This document shows positions 34,219 to 46,963 of a DNA stretch of 64,000 bases, piece after piece (positions within the stretch are counted from its first letter, which is position 1; every line of letters starts with the position of its first letter). This DNA comes from DASYXW01 sp035934405 (lineage in GTDB: Bacteria; Acidobacteriota; Terriglobia; UBA7540). The notes beneath the pieces were generated by a model. That model was not told the DNA's origin. It saw nothing but the letters and a program-made list of their open reading frames with translations, and did no database searches. The stretch lies in NCBI GenBank assembly GCA_035934405.1, contig DASYXW010000101.1, positions 15,322 to 79,321 on the forward strand. The letters are read 5' to 3'. The position numbers were made by a program, and so were the translations under genes.

Positions 34219-35450
34219 ATGATCACAGCGCATCATCGGAAGTGGATGTCAGGGTTCGGCGCGCGGGCGGTCATCAGCACAGTCGCCTTGCTAAGCGTGC
34301 TTCTGTTCGTCGCTACCCCATCGGCGCGAGCTCAGACCTACAAGGTCCTCTACAACTTCGCGTGTGGCACGAATGCGTCGCAGCCTTATTATGCGGGCGT
34401 CGTGCGCGATAGAGCCGGCAACCTATACGGCACCACCGTCGAGGGCGGTCTCTATGGCGGTCCATTTGGCTTCGGCACGGTGTTTAAGATTTCGGCGCAC
34501 GGAGCAGAAAGCGTGTTGCACAGCTTTGCGGGGGCGCCGACCGATGGGGAGTCACCCTATGCCGGTTTGATCCGAGACTCCCAGGGAAACCTTTACGGCA
34601 CCACGGCGGGCGGCGGCACCTCCAACAATGGCACTGTCTTCAAGGTGACTGCTGGTGGCACGGAAACCGTGGTCTACAGCTTTGCGGGCAAGCCCGACGG
34701 AGCCAACCCCACCGCTGCATTGATTCTTGACGGGGCCGGAAACCTGTACGGCACGACTTTCGCCGGAGGGCCTCCGGAAACGGAACCGTGTTCAAACTGA
34801 CCCCGACCGGCGCTGAGATCGTCCTGCATAGCTTCGAAGGAGGGACGAGCGACGGTAGCGGGCCGTTTGGTGGGGTGGTGCGCGACACGGCAGGCAACCT
34901 TTACGGCACCACCGAGTTTGGCGGCGACATGGACGAGGGTATCGTGTTCGAAGTCGGAAAAGGGAAGAAATTGACCGTGCTTCATAGTTTCGGGCAATCA
35001 ACCGGTGACGGGGCGGGTCCTACCGCTGGCCTCCTCCGCGACTCTGCGGGCAATCTTTACGGCACGACTCCGAACGGCGGCGCCCACGGCAGTGGAGCGA
35101 TCTTCAAGGTAGACCCCACCGGATCGGAGACCTTGTTCTTTAGCTTCCCAGGCGACGGCAGCGGCGGAGATGCACCAGCCGGGGGCCTAGTCGAGGACGC
35201 GAGCGGCAACCTTTACGGCACAACCCAACTCGGCGGATCTTTCGGATGCCAGCTCACCGACAGCTGCGGGGCGGTCTTCCAAGTGAGCCCGGCGGGAGTG
35301 GAGACCGTTTTGCACAGCTTCTCCGGTCCCCCGAGCGACGGGGAGGAACCGCTCGATGGCTTGATCTCCGACAGCGCAGGCAACCTTTACGGTACTACGC
35401 GGCTTGGTGGCAAGAACAGTTGCGGAATAGTGTTCAGCGTGGGCGAGTGA
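34219..35450 (+). pseudogene. Secreted GloVer repeat protein, frameshifted near 34766
   Basis: A strong AGGAGG site precedes ATG 34219. The protein has a signal peptide (L-L-S-V-L-L-F-V-A-T-P-S-A-R-A) and seven G-N-L-Y-G-T-T repeats, three in the first frame (to a stop at 34798-34800) and four in a second frame ending at 35450. The break is at GGAGGG followed by CCTCC near 34763-34770, where one missing base (probably a G) would restore a continuous protein of about 410 residues. It is either a real inactivating shift, a reversible one, or a read error. A further piece, G-T-V-F-K-I-S, lies in another frame near 35500, a decayed eighth unit. Confidence 0.8.
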
Positions 35451-35560
35451 CGCTCACGGCAGCCTCGTACGGCCGAGGTAGCGGCCAAAACGGCTGGTGG
35501 AACGGTGTTCAAGATCAGCCGCTAGGGCGTGGCGGGCGACACACACAGACACGGACGAGG

Positions 35561-35866
35561 CTAGGGTACGAGTGCCAGGGGGTCGAACGAAGACTTGGTG
35601 AAAAAGGGCGAATACGCAGACGCGGCGCGCGATCGCCCCGGAGACTCCTTAAGACACGTGGCGAGCAACACCACGCGGCCGCTGACGGGAGAAATGTAGA
35701 TGTAATAGGCGCGAGCGCCGTCTTCCAGGTCGTAGCAGTCGCCGCGATGCGGATCAAGTTCAGCGCGCACGCCGCCCGCGAGCAGCGCGCGCAGGTTCTC
35801 CACGACGGCCGCGGGATATCCGCGCCGGTCTTCGATGGTCACGTTGCCTTCGAGCTTCAGGAACAT
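35561..35866 (-). CDS. Small protein of unknown function, about 101 residues
   Basis: The start at 35866 gives F-L-K-L-E-G-N-V-T-I-E-D-R-R-G-Y-P-A-A-V-V-E-N-L-R-A-L-L. The core looks like a compact alpha-beta fold and ends with a Y-Y-I-Y-I-S-P-V-S-G-R-V-V-L-L-A-T strand pair. The last 25 residues are low in complexity. The family was not recognised; a role cannot be assigned. It is isolated between the broken GloVer gene and the S8 protease gene. Confidence 0.55.
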   Translation of the reverse strand: MFLKLEGNVTIEDRRGYPAAVVENLRALLAGGVRAELDPHRGDCYDLEDGARAYYIYISPVSGRVVLLATCLKESPGRSRAASAYSPFFTKSSFDPLALVP

Positions 35867-36074
35867 AACGCCTCGCTTGTCACTTCCCACGTTCATATAC
35901 GACGCAGAAGATGAAAATGTTTCACTGAAGCTTAGACGGAGGCCCAGCGGAATCGTGATGCGGAAAAGATTAAATTATTGTTAAGTGGCGGAAGGAAGCG
36001 AAGAGGCAGGGAGGTGAGAGTTGCCTCTTCGCTCGATTCTTCCGCCGCCGCAAACTGCAAGCCGCCGGCGCAGT

Positions 36075-38015
36075 CTACTGCTCGCCGTTGGCCAGGGTTC
36101 CCCAAACCGACTGGGTACCCCACACGGACTGAGTGCCCCACACCGACTGGTTGCTCCAAACCGATTGAGTTCCCCACACGGACTGAGTGCCCCACACCGA
36201 CTGGTTGCCCCAAACCGATTGAGTTCCCCACACGGACTGGTTACCCCAAACCGACTGGTTGCCCCATACCGACTGGTTACTCTGGATTGAAGGATCGGGC
36301 AGCGTCGCGTAAGGGACTCCCCACACCGACCAGATGCCTTGCGCGGTCGAGGTTCCCCAGACGGACTGGTTCGAGGATACCGGAACACCATTGGTGGCGA
36401 GCAACGAGACTGATCCCCAGACCGACTGGTTTCCCCACACGGACTGATTCCCCCAGACGGATTGGTTGCCCCACACCGACTGGTTGCTCCAAACGGACTG
36501 GGTGCCCCAAACTGACGAGGGATCGGGGTAAAGGTTGATGAAACCCGTCACCGGGTCGTACGCGGCGCGAGGTGAGAGCGCCGTGCCCGTGGCGATGTCC
36601 TGCGTGTCGGCCAGGGCGGCGGCGATATCGAGATATCCCGCTCCCACCGTAAACATGTCGTATTGGCTGGTGTACGACTGGCCGGTGACCGGATCGACGG
36701 CCGTGCTGGTCAGTGGAAACGTCTTATACGCGGTCTTCATCAGCAGAGCCTTCACCTGATCCGGCGTGAGATTGGGCTCGGCTTCCAGAAGGTCCGCGAC
36801 AGCCCCGCTCACCACCGGCGTCGCCATGCTCGTGCCACTCAATTGGAAATAGTACGGCGACGCAGATGAACTGTTGGTCGGCTGATAGTACGAGAGCGGC
36901 ACCAGGTCCGCAGGATACTGCGCCGCCAGGGTCGAATTGGGCGACCGCAGCGAGACCACGAGGTTGCCGGGGGCCACGAGGTCGGGCTTGACGATGTGGT
37001 CGCCCTCCGTTGGCCCCTTGGAGCTGTAGCTCGCAATGAGGTCGTCGGAGCGATCCGGCGTGCCTTCGGTCTTCATCGCACCCACCGTAATCACGTAAGG
37101 GTCGTTGCCCGGAGCGGTGATCGTCCCGTAACCGCTGTTCTGCAGGTAGTCGTTGCGGCCGTAATTGCCGGCCGCCACCACCACCACGATGCCCGCCTTC
37201 CACGCTGCCTCCACCGCTTTACAGAGAGGATCGTTCAAGTAGCTCTCGTACACCGGGCGGCCAAGCGACAGATTGATGACGCGAATGTTGTATTTCTGGC
37301 GCAAGTTGATTGCGGTCGTGATCGCCTGGATCACCTCGCTATCGGTCCCCGCGCCGTTCTGGTCGAGCACGCGGAGGTCAATCAGGGTGGCGTTGGGAGC
37401 CACACCTTTGAAGAATCTCGTGCAGGTGGGGCAGTCCGAGGGGCTCGATTCATCTCCACTGCCCGCGAGAATCCCCGCCACGTGGGTTCCGTGGCCGAAC
37501 TGGTCGTTCGGGCTGCCATTGCCGGTGAAGTCCTGGGCGTAAACCACGCGGATGTTGCCGTTCGCGTCGAAGAGATCGGGATGTTGGACCACGCCGCTGT
37601 CAATCAGGGCGACGCCCACGCCGGAGCCGTCGAGCCCGGCAGCCCACGCCGCGCTGGCGTTCACGGCCGCCGTGGTGAGATCGAGCATGCCGGCAACCGG
37701 GCGGTCCGGCGAGATGTAGATCACATCGCCCATGGCTGCCAGTTTGGCGAGCGCGCTGGCCGGAACCGTGTAGGAGCGGGCCTGGATCATGTCCAGCCTC
37801 GCTCGCGCCGTCCCTCCTTGTTGCATAACCGTCTGATCGTCGGCGTCGGCGGGAGCATGGTTGAACTGCACAATGACGTTGACATTCGAGTTGGGGTCCA
37901 CGTCCTGAAGGTCCACCGAGACCTTCCCCTGCTGGCCCTGCTGGGCCAAGCCCAGGGTTCCCAAGGCCAGGAAAACTGCAATTGCTGATGGGTATCTCAA
38001 AAACTTGTTGCGCAT
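36075..38015 (-). CDS. Secreted subtilisin-like (S8) protease with S-V-W-G repeats
   Basis: An exported serine protease of 646 residues. The ATG at 38015 follows AGGAGG. Residues 1-24 are a signal peptide (A-I-A-V-F-L-A-L-G-T-L-G-L-A); a short propeptide-like segment follows. The catalytic triad is visible as V-A-L-I-D-S-G-V (Asp), G-H-G-T-H-V-A-G-I-L (His) and L-S-G-T-S-M-A-T-P-V-V (Ser). The last 150 residues consist of 18 S-V-W words, mostly in six-residue units (Q-S-V-W-G-N or Q-S-V-W-G-T), with an insert between two blocks. Their role is unknown; an aromatic ladder for anchoring is a guess. It is divergent from the hybrid kinase gene, so co-regulation is plausible. Confidence 0.88.
   Translation of the reverse strand: MRNKFLRYPSAIAVFLALGTLGLAQQGQQGKVSVDLQDVDPNSNVNVIVQFNHAPADADDQTVMQQGGTARARLDMIQARSYTVPASALAKLAAMGDVIYISPDRPVAGMLDLTTAAVNASAAWAAGLDGSGVGVALIDSGVVQHPDLFDANGNIRVVYAQDFTGNGSPNDQFGHGTHVAGILAGSGDESSPSDCPTCTRFFKGVAPNATLIDLRVLDQNGAGTDSEVIQAITTAINLRQKYNIRVINLSLGRPVYESYLNDPLCKAVEAAWKAGIVVVVAAGNYGRNDYLQNSGYGTITAPGNDPYVITVGAMKTEGTPDRSDDLIASYSSKGPTEGDHIVKPDLVAPGNLVVSLRSPNSTLAAQYPADLVPLSYYQPTNSSSASPYYFQLSGTSMATPVVSGAVADLLEAEPNLTPDQVKALLMKTAYKTFPLTSTAVDPVTGQSYTSQYDMFTVGAGYLDIAAALADTQDIATGTALSPRAAYDPVTGFINLYPDPSSVWGTQSVWSNQSVWGNQSVWGNQSVWGNQSVWGSVSLLATNGVPVSSNQSVWGTSTAQGIWSVWGVPYATLPDPSIQSNQSVWGNQSVWGNQSVWGTQSVWGNQSVWGTQSVWGTQSVWSNQSVWGTQSVWGTQSVWGTLANGEQ
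36090..36520. repeat. 18-base coding tandem repeats (S-V-W-G units)
   Basis: Two blocks of 18-base direct repeats (plus-strand core CCCCA-ACCGACTGG with variants) encode the C-terminal tail of the S8 protease. Wobble positions vary between copies, showing that the amino acids, not the DNA, are the constrained level. Block sizes are ten and six units. Confidence 0.85.
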
Positions 38016-38362
38016 CGTGCCTCCTATTGCGGGCAGCCTTGTGGAATCCCGCCGCCCGTTACTGCAGTTCTTCGGCGGTTCGTCAGGTCTTCGTGAGGCC
38101 CGTACTTGGTACTCTCGTACCCCCTCTGCTTCCACGCCTCTGAGACACAACCCAGTCGCTGCAGTTCCACGCCAGGAGTGACGAGGGATCCCAGTCACCG
38201 AACCGGCGGGGCAAGGTAGGCGGGCCAGCAAGGCAGTACCTTAGTACTGCCCGGGCGACGACCGGGCCGGACCTCAAAAAATCCTCAAGTAGCGAAGGCT
38301 CTGAGCCGATGAGTTCTTTGACAAGGGGCCGGGAGCAGCAATACGTCCCGGGGAGGTGAAGC
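38016..38362. other. Divergent control region between protease and hybrid kinase genes
   Basis: 347 bases without a gene. It holds the palindrome GGCAGTAC-CTTA-GTACTGCC at 38232-38251 and a shorter GTACTTGGTAC at 38102-38112, both rich in GTAC words. These are candidate operator sites for a divergent promoter pair; no clear -35/-10 boxes were found. Confidence 0.5.
38232..38251. promoter_or_regulatory. Perfect 8-bp-arm palindrome, candidate operator
   Basis: GGCAGTAC, loop CTTA, GTACTGCC. It lies roughly midway between the two divergent genes, 110 bases before the kinase ATG. Confidence 0.45.
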
Positions 38363-42202
<3,840 letters not shown>

Positions 42203-42239
42203 GGATTCGAGATTCGGAACTGCGGACCGGCGCAGGCTG

Positions 42240-42980
42240 TCAGGGCGATCTGCGTTCTGCCTGCTCTTTGCTGCCGTCCGCCTTCCACACGGCCTTGCCC
42301 ACAAAAAACGGCCCCATGCTCTGGATGTACTGGGAGGTTTGCCGCGTCTTGCGCATGGCCTGGACGCAGGCGGAGAGCGGATAGAGTTCGGCGCCGACCA
42401 GGCCGATGACGAAGTCGTTGTCGTTCTTGTCGAGGCCGAAGCAGGCGAGGCGAACGTCCTGAGCGTAGCCCTCCTCGCCGAAGGCACGGCCAATGCGGCC
42501 GTGCTCGCCAAGAATCGGCGCTTGCTCTTCCGGCGGCAGGGCGTTGAAAGCGCCCGTGCGCCGCAGCGGATACCAGACCGCCCAGGGCGATTCCGGATTC
42601 AACACCGTGCGCCGCGGCTTTTCGAGCAGCCAGTCGTCGAGGTCGGGCTCGTAGCCGAGCGCATACGTCCGGCCCATCATGCTGTATTCGGGTTTCGGGT
42701 CGAGCGCCGCAAAGGGTGGCTCAAGCAGGAACGGCCGCAGGCGGGCGACAAAGAAATCCGCCGCCTCGCTCCAGGTGAGCAAGCCGACGCCGCGCACATC
42801 GTTCAGGTCTTCATAAAGCACTGCGGGAAGCTCGGCCGCTTCGAGCGAACGGGCGAGCGCGGCGCTGGCGCGGCACGCGCCGAAGGCCAGGAATTGCATG
42901 AAGAGCCTCCGGTCCGACACCTGCGGCGCGCCGTCGCGGACGCCACCCTTTTCCGAAATATCCAGTTTGTCTCGCATCAT
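42240..42980 (-). CDS. Chlorite dismutase-family (HemQ/ChdC-like) protein
   Basis: A 246-residue member of the chlorite dismutase superfamily, most of which in bacteria outside specialised groups act as coproheme decarboxylase in heme synthesis. The diagnostic core is seen: W-A-V-W-Y-P-L-R-R-T-G, then the proximal heme histidine in G-E-H-G-R-I-G-R-A, then N-D-N-D-F-V-I-G-L-V-G, and R-K-T-R-Q-T-S-Q-Y before G-P-F-F-V-G. Without heme pathway neighbours, the heme decarboxylase role is a family inference; chlorite decomposition is not excluded. It is last in a minus-strand run. Confidence 0.8.
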   Translation of the reverse strand: MMRDKLDISEKGGVRDGAPQVSDRRLFMQFLAFGACRASAALARSLEAAELPAVLYEDLNDVRGVGLLTWSEAADFFVARLRPFLLEPPFAALDPKPEYSMMGRTYALGYEPDLDDWLLEKPRRTVLNPESPWAVWYPLRRTGAFNALPPEEQAPILGEHGRIGRAFGEEGYAQDVRLACFGLDKNDNDFVIGLVGAELYPLSACVQAMRKTRQTSQYIQSMGPFFVGKAVWKADGSKEQAERRSP

Positions 42981-43001
42981 TCAGCTGTCGGCGTTCAGCC
43001 G

Positions 43002-43952
43002 TCACACTCGCGCCCGCGCCATCACCAGGTTACCGTAAAGGTCGCCCAGGCGATCAAGCATCTTCAGGGCCGGCGCGAAATTGCGGCGGTTGATGTGCTC
43101 GATGTTCAGGCCGAGCGGCGGCGGGTCCGGGGGCAGGTTGTCAAAAACCTCCATCAGAATCCGCTGCGCCAGGTCGAGGGACCGTTCGAAAGAGCTTGCC
43201 CCGGCACCCTCACTCCCGTCGGGCTCCGCGGCCTCGTTCCCCGCCTCAGGCCGCCTGCCGAGCATCAGGAATCGGTCGAGGTCGGGAGGAATGTCTGCGC
43301 CGAGCCAGCGCAGGAACTCCAGGTCGCGAGCCTGGCCGACTGGAGCAAAGCTTAGGAAGATGCGCGCTTCGAGGCCGTTCAACTTCTGAATCAGCCACAC
43401 GATGTCGTTGGGGTCAAACAGCACCTGCGTGGTGAAGAACTCGAGGCCCGCCGCCGCCTTCTGCCGGATGCGTTCGGCTTCGTGCAGGCGGCTGGGGATG
43501 GTGATTCCACCCAGGCAACCCGCGATTCCGGCCGATCGCAACTGCCGGGCGGCTTCCACGACTCCCAGTCCCGGGTACTGAATCTTGCTCGATTCACCCC
43601 CCACCAGCACGGCGTTGCTGATGCCGAGATCCGCCGCCGTCTCGCGGAACCACGGCACCGGGTCAGCCTCGTAAGCCACACAGCGGTTGACGACGACCTC
43701 CGTCTCGAGCTCACGCCAGATACGCTCACCGAGCACGCGCGGCTCGAGGCGCGGCACGAAGCGGCCGTTGCGCGGCGCGCTGCGGCTCTCGTCGTGAATC
43801 TCGGGCAGGTTGATGGCGTCCACGCGTCCCCGGAGGTTCTGCAATTCCGCCAAGATGGAATCAAGCGACGCGGGCTTATCCGCTGGCGGCGGCACCACTT
43901 CAAAGAAGGTGACCGGAGTCGAGGGGTCGCGGATTTTGTCTGCCAATCGCAT
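43002..43952 (-). CDS. Methylenetetrahydrofolate reductase-like protein
   Basis: A 316-residue MetF-fold protein. It has the opening T-F-F-E-V-V-P-P (where the family usually has F-E-(F/V)-x-P-P), the flavin/folate region R-N-G-R-F-V-P, and the G-G-I-T-I-P-S and T-T-Q-V-L-F-D segments of the barrel. It is more divergent than housekeeping MetF and carries an acidic linker (E-P-D-G-S-E-G-A-G) near residue 245. It could supply methyl-THF to MetH or serve another C1 pathway. It starts 10 bases after the UDG gene. Confidence 0.7.
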   Translation of the reverse strand: MRLADKIRDPSTPVTFFEVVPPPADKPASLDSILAELQNLRGRVDAINLPEIHDESRSAPRNGRFVPRLEPRVLGERIWRELETEVVVNRCVAYEADPVPWFRETAADLGISNAVLVGGESSKIQYPGLGVVEAARQLRSAGIAGCLGGITIPSRLHEAERIRQKAAAGLEFFTTQVLFDPNDIVWLIQKLNGLEARIFLSFAPVGQARDLEFLRWLGADIPPDLDRFLMLGRRPEAGNEAAEPDGSEGAGASSFERSLDLAQRILMEVFDNLPPDPPPLGLNIEHINRRNFAPALKMLDRLGDLYGNLVMARARV

Positions 43953-43961
43953 CAGGACCTG

Positions 43962-44786
43962 CTAGGCATTCGGTCTCTGGCGCAAGAAATCCCGGATTTT
44001 TTCAAAGTCCTCGCGCAGGATTTTCTCCTCGCGCGGGTTGCGGAGGATGTAGGCGGGATGAACGGTGGCGAGCGCCTTGGCACCCGCGAAATCATAAAAG
44101 CGACCGCGCAGTTTGAGGATTCCTTCTTTCAATCCCAGGACTGTCTTGACGGCCGGGGCGCCCAGGCAGCAGACCAGGCGCGGACGGATGGCTTCGATCT
44201 GCCGATAAAGGAACGGCGAGCAAGCCTCAACCTCGTCACGTTCGGGCGTGCGATTGCCGGGCGGGCGGCACTTGACCACGTTGCAGATGTAGACGTCTTC
44301 GCGCTTGATGCCCACGAGTTGCAGCATCTTGTTCAACAGTTGCCCGGCGCGGCCCACAAACGGCAGGCCTTGCGCGTCTTCGTCCGCGCCCGGCCCTTCG
44401 CCGACGAAGACGACTTCGGCATGCGGGTTCCCCTGGCCGAAGACGATGTGCTGCCGGCCGGCCGCCAGCTTGCAACGCCGGCAGTCGCCCAGGTCGGCGC
44501 GAATCTCGGCCAGGGTTTCGCGCTCACGCCGCGCCGGTGGCGGCGCTTCGAACAGGCTGAGCGCCCGTGGGGCCACGAGCCGGGGACCAGGAATTGGGGC
44601 TCGGGGTTCGGGGCTCGGCGTGCGGGATTCTGGATCCAGCATTGGCGCGCTTTCTTCTAACTTCTGACTCCTGACTTCCGGCTTCTCGACTGCCCGTCGC
44701 CGGTAGAACTCGTCGATTCCGAGTTCGCGATAGAACTCCAGCCACCCGGCAATTTCTTCGCGCAGCCGCTCTTCCATAGGCATCAC
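43962..44786 (-). CDS. Family 4 uracil-DNA glycosylase
   Basis: Iron-sulfur enzyme removing uracil from DNA. Seen: cluster cysteines in C-R-R-C and later cysteines, the catalytic G-E-G-P-G-A-D-E-D-A-Q-G-L-P-F-V-G, a V-K-C-R-P-P-G-N-R-T-P segment and the C-terminal H-P-A-Y-I-L-R-N-P. Residues about 25-80 before the core are an extra, Glu/Pro/Arg-rich leader (E-V-R-S-Q-K, then S-R-T-P-S-P-E-P-R-A-P) encoded by degenerate micro-repeats, not a normal part of this family. Its ATG overlaps the end of coaBC by four bases. Confidence 0.9.
   Translation of the reverse strand: MMPMEERLREEIAGWLEFYRELGIDEFYRRRAVEKPEVRSQKLEESAPMLDPESRTPSPEPRAPIPGPRLVAPRALSLFEAPPPARRERETLAEIRADLGDCRRCKLAAGRQHIVFGQGNPHAEVVFVGEGPGADEDAQGLPFVGRAGQLLNKMLQLVGIKREDVYICNVVKCRPPGNRTPERDEVEACSPFLYRQIEAIRPRLVCCLGAPAVKTVLGLKEGILKLRGRFYDFAGAKALATVHPAYILRNPREEKILREDFEKIRDFLRQRPNA
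44580..44690. repeat. Micro-repeat insertion within the UDG coding region
   Basis: Degenerate units such as GGCTCGG, GGGTTCGG, CTTCTGAC and CTGACTTC run for about 110 bases inside the gene and encode a low-complexity leader. The unit style matches the trpC tail. Confidence 0.7.
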
Positions 44787-46015
44787 GGAGTGGCCGATCC
44801 AAGCCCGGCTTTCCGCATGGACACGACCTCGTCCAGAATCCGATTCGCCACGTCCCGCTTGCTCATTTTCTCGAGCGGCTCGGTGCGGCCATCGGGGAAA
44901 AGCAGGGTGACGACGTTGGTGTCCACGTCGAAGCCCGCGCCCTCCCGGGTCACATCGTTCGCCACCAACAGGTCAAGGTGTTTGCGGCGCAGTTTGGCGG
45001 CCGCGTTTTCAATCATGTGATCGGCTTCCGCCGCGAAGCCAACGAGCAATTGGCCGTTCTTGCGGCGATGGGCGATCTCCGCCAGAATGTCGCGCGTGGG
45101 ATCGAGTTTGAGGGTGCGCGCCCGGACGGCGCCTCGCTTGATCTTGCCCGGTTCGACCTTCGCGGCGCGAAAGTCCGCCACAGCGGCCGTCATCACAACA
45201 ACCGTTGCCTCGGCCAGGCGCTTGAAGACAGCTGCCGCCATCTCCTCGGTGGTGCGAACGCGCTCCGTCTCGAGCGCGGCTGGCGGCGAAAGGTGCGTTG
45301 GCCCGCTCACCAGGATCACCTGAGCGCCGCGCCGTGCGCTCGCTTCGGCAACCGCGTAACCCATCTTGCCCGAGGAGCGATTGCCGAGGTAGCGCACGGC
45401 GTCCAGCGGCTCTTCCGTGGGGCCGGCCGTCACCAGAACCGTTTCACCTCTCAGGTCGTCTCGGACCCCGAGCGTTTCGAAGACTGCCGCAGCGACCGTC
45501 TCCACCGAGGCCATTCGCCCCGCGCCGGTCATGCCACAGGCCAGGTAGCCTTCGTCCGGGTCCACCACCCTGAAGCCGCGGCGCCGCAGCGTATCGACGT
45601 TTTCGCGCGTGGCGGCGTTCTGCCACATGTTCACGTTCATGGCGGGCGCCACGATGACGGGGGCCGTGGTGGCGAGAACCAGGGTGCCGAGGAAATCGTC
45701 GGCGAGGCCATGCGCCATTTTCGCGATCACGTCAGCCGTAGCAGGAGCAACCACCAGCGCGTCGATGCGCTGCGCCACCGCGATGTGCTCGATGGCGCTC
45801 TCGACGTTCGCGGAGCTGGCGGACCCGGCTTCCCCGAATTGGCTCACAATCACCTTGCGCCCGGAGAGCGCCGCGAAGGTGAGTGGCGCGACAAACTCCG
45901 TGGCGTGCCGAGTCATGACGACCTCGACCTCCACGCCGCGGTCCTGCAGGCGGCGCACCAGTTCGGCCGCCTTGTAGGCCGCGATGCCGCCGGAGATTCC
46001 GAGTGCAACTCGCAT
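44783..46015 (-). CDS. coaBC: Phosphopantothenoylcysteine decarboxylase / phosphopantothenate-cysteine ligase
   Basis: Bifunctional coenzyme A pathway enzyme. The N-terminal flavin domain has L-G-I-S-G-G-I-A-A-Y-K-A, the A-P-A-M-N-V-N-M-W substrate motif and a C-G-M-T-G-x-G-R-M-A active-site loop; the C-terminal ligase domain has T-A-G-P-T-E-E-P-L-D and N-R-S-S-G-K-M-G, and V-G-F-A-A-E. The 410-residue length is standard. It follows rpoZ and overlaps the UDG start by four bases. Confidence 0.96.
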   Translation of the reverse strand: MRVALGISGGIAAYKAAELVRRLQDRGVEVEVVMTRHATEFVAPLTFAALSGRKVIVSQFGEAGSASSANVESAIEHIAVAQRIDALVVAPATADVIAKMAHGLADDFLGTLVLATTAPVIVAPAMNVNMWQNAATRENVDTLRRRGFRVVDPDEGYLACGMTGAGRMASVETVAAAVFETLGVRDDLRGETVLVTAGPTEEPLDAVRYLGNRSSGKMGYAVAEASARRGAQVILVSGPTHLSPPAALETERVRTTEEMAAAVFKRLAEATVVVMTAAVADFRAAKVEPGKIKRGAVRARTLKLDPTRDILAEIAHRRKNGQLLVGFAAEADHMIENAAAKLRRKHLDLLVANDVTREGAGFDVDTNVVTLLFPDGRTEPLEKMSKRDVANRILDEVVSMRKAGLGSATP

Positions 46016-46067
46016 AATCAGGGATCAGGGGTCAGGGGCCGGTGCGCTGACACCTGACACCTGGCAT
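46016..46067. repeat. Micro-repeat between rpoZ and coaBC
   Basis: Units GGATCAG, GGGTCAG, CTGACAC and CTGACACCTGGCA fill the 50-base gap. It belongs with the similar tracts at 7.2, 12.6 and 44.6 kb. Confidence 0.65.
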
Positions 46068-46268
46068 CTACTTCTTGCCATTGCCGGAAAGTGGCGCGAA
46101 ATTTTCAAACGGCACAAGCCCGGCTTCCACTTCAAGCTGGGCCACCTTCATCGCCTTTTTCGTGGCTGACTGAACCATGGGCCTCGCGCCGGCCTGCAAT
46201 TGCCGCGCGCGCTTGGCCGCGATCAGAATAAAACGGAATTTGCTGTCGATACCCTGGGGTCCATCCAT
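46068..46268 (-). CDS. rpoZ: RNA polymerase omega subunit
   Basis: A short omega of 66 residues. It begins D-G-P-Q-G-I-D-S-K-F-R-F-I-L-I-A-A-K-R-A-R-Q-L-Q-A-G-like, the conserved helix of the family (S-K-F-R-x-I-x-x-A-x-x-R-A-x-Q-L), and K-K-A-M-K-V-A-Q-L-E-V later. It stabilises assembly of the polymerase. The gmk-rpoZ-coaBC order is a common housekeeping arrangement. Its ATG abuts the end of gmk. Confidence 0.9.
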   Translation of the reverse strand: MDGPQGIDSKFRFILIAAKRARQLQAGARPMVQSATKKAMKVAQLEVEAGLVPFENFAPLSGNGKK

Positions 46269-46922
46269 TTACTTTTTCCCTCCCACAAAGGTTTTTAGAA
46301 TCTCCTGCGTCTGCGCGCCCTGACGTTCGCGGCGGAAGCGCGCCGCGACAACCACGCCCTGGAGCGCCCGTGCCGCTAACGCCAAAACGTCGTTGACGAT
46401 CAGATAGTCGTATTCCCGCCAGTGGCCGATCTCCTTCCTGGCCTTGTCGAGGCGCCGGCGAATCACCCCCGGTGCGTCAGAGTGCCGCCTCAGCAGCCGC
46501 CGCTTCAGTTCCTCGAACGAGGGCGGCAGCAGGAAAATGCTCACCGCTTCCGGCAGTTGACGGCGAACCTGCCGGTGACCTTGCACGTCGATATCAAGCA
46601 GGACGTCCTGGCCGGCTTCCTGGGCCTTACGGAGTTGACGCCGCGACGTGCCGTACAGATGTCCGAAAACATCCGCCCACTCGACGAATTCCTTCCGGGC
46701 CACCATGCGCATGAACTCCGCCCGGTCCACGAAGAAATACTCGCGGCCGTTCTGTTCGCCAGGCCGGGGCTGGCGCGTGGTGTGCGAGACCGAAAAACAC
46801 AAGTCAGGCAGCGAGTGGAGCAGGCGCTTGACCAGCGTGGACTTCCCTGCCCCGGATGGGGCCGAAACAACAATGATGCTGCCCTCAGGGCTTCGCTTTT
46901 TGTGCGATCGCGGTTCGGTCAA
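46269..46922 (-). CDS. gmk: Guanylate kinase
   Basis: ATP-dependent phosphorylation of GMP to GDP. The P-loop S-A-P-S-G-A-G-K-S-T-L-V lies near residues 20-31, followed by the GMP-binding S-H-T-T-R-Q-P-R-P-G-E and G-R-E-Y-F-F-V. The 217-residue length includes a short basic N-terminal extension (K-K-R-S-P-E-G-S). It sits between yicC and rpoZ. No start ambiguity affects the domain. Confidence 0.96.
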   Translation of the reverse strand: MTEPRSHKKRSPEGSIIVVSAPSGAGKSTLVKRLLHSLPDLCFSVSHTTRQPRPGEQNGREYFFVDRAEFMRMVARKEFVEWADVFGHLYGTSRRQLRKAQEAGQDVLLDIDVQGHRQVRRQLPEAVSIFLLPPSFEELKRRLLRRHSDAPGVIRRRLDKARKEIGHWREYDYLIVNDVLALAARALQGVVVAARFRRERQGAQTQEILKTFVGGKK

Positions 46923-46963
46923 GCTCTCCTGTTGCTCTCCTGCCGGTGTAGAGGCCCGGGCCC

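Noticed and set aside
36090..36520. Regular repeats resembling a CRISPR array
   Set aside because: The repeats are directly adjoining 18-base coding units (S-V-W-G), with no unique spacers, inside an intact protease frame.
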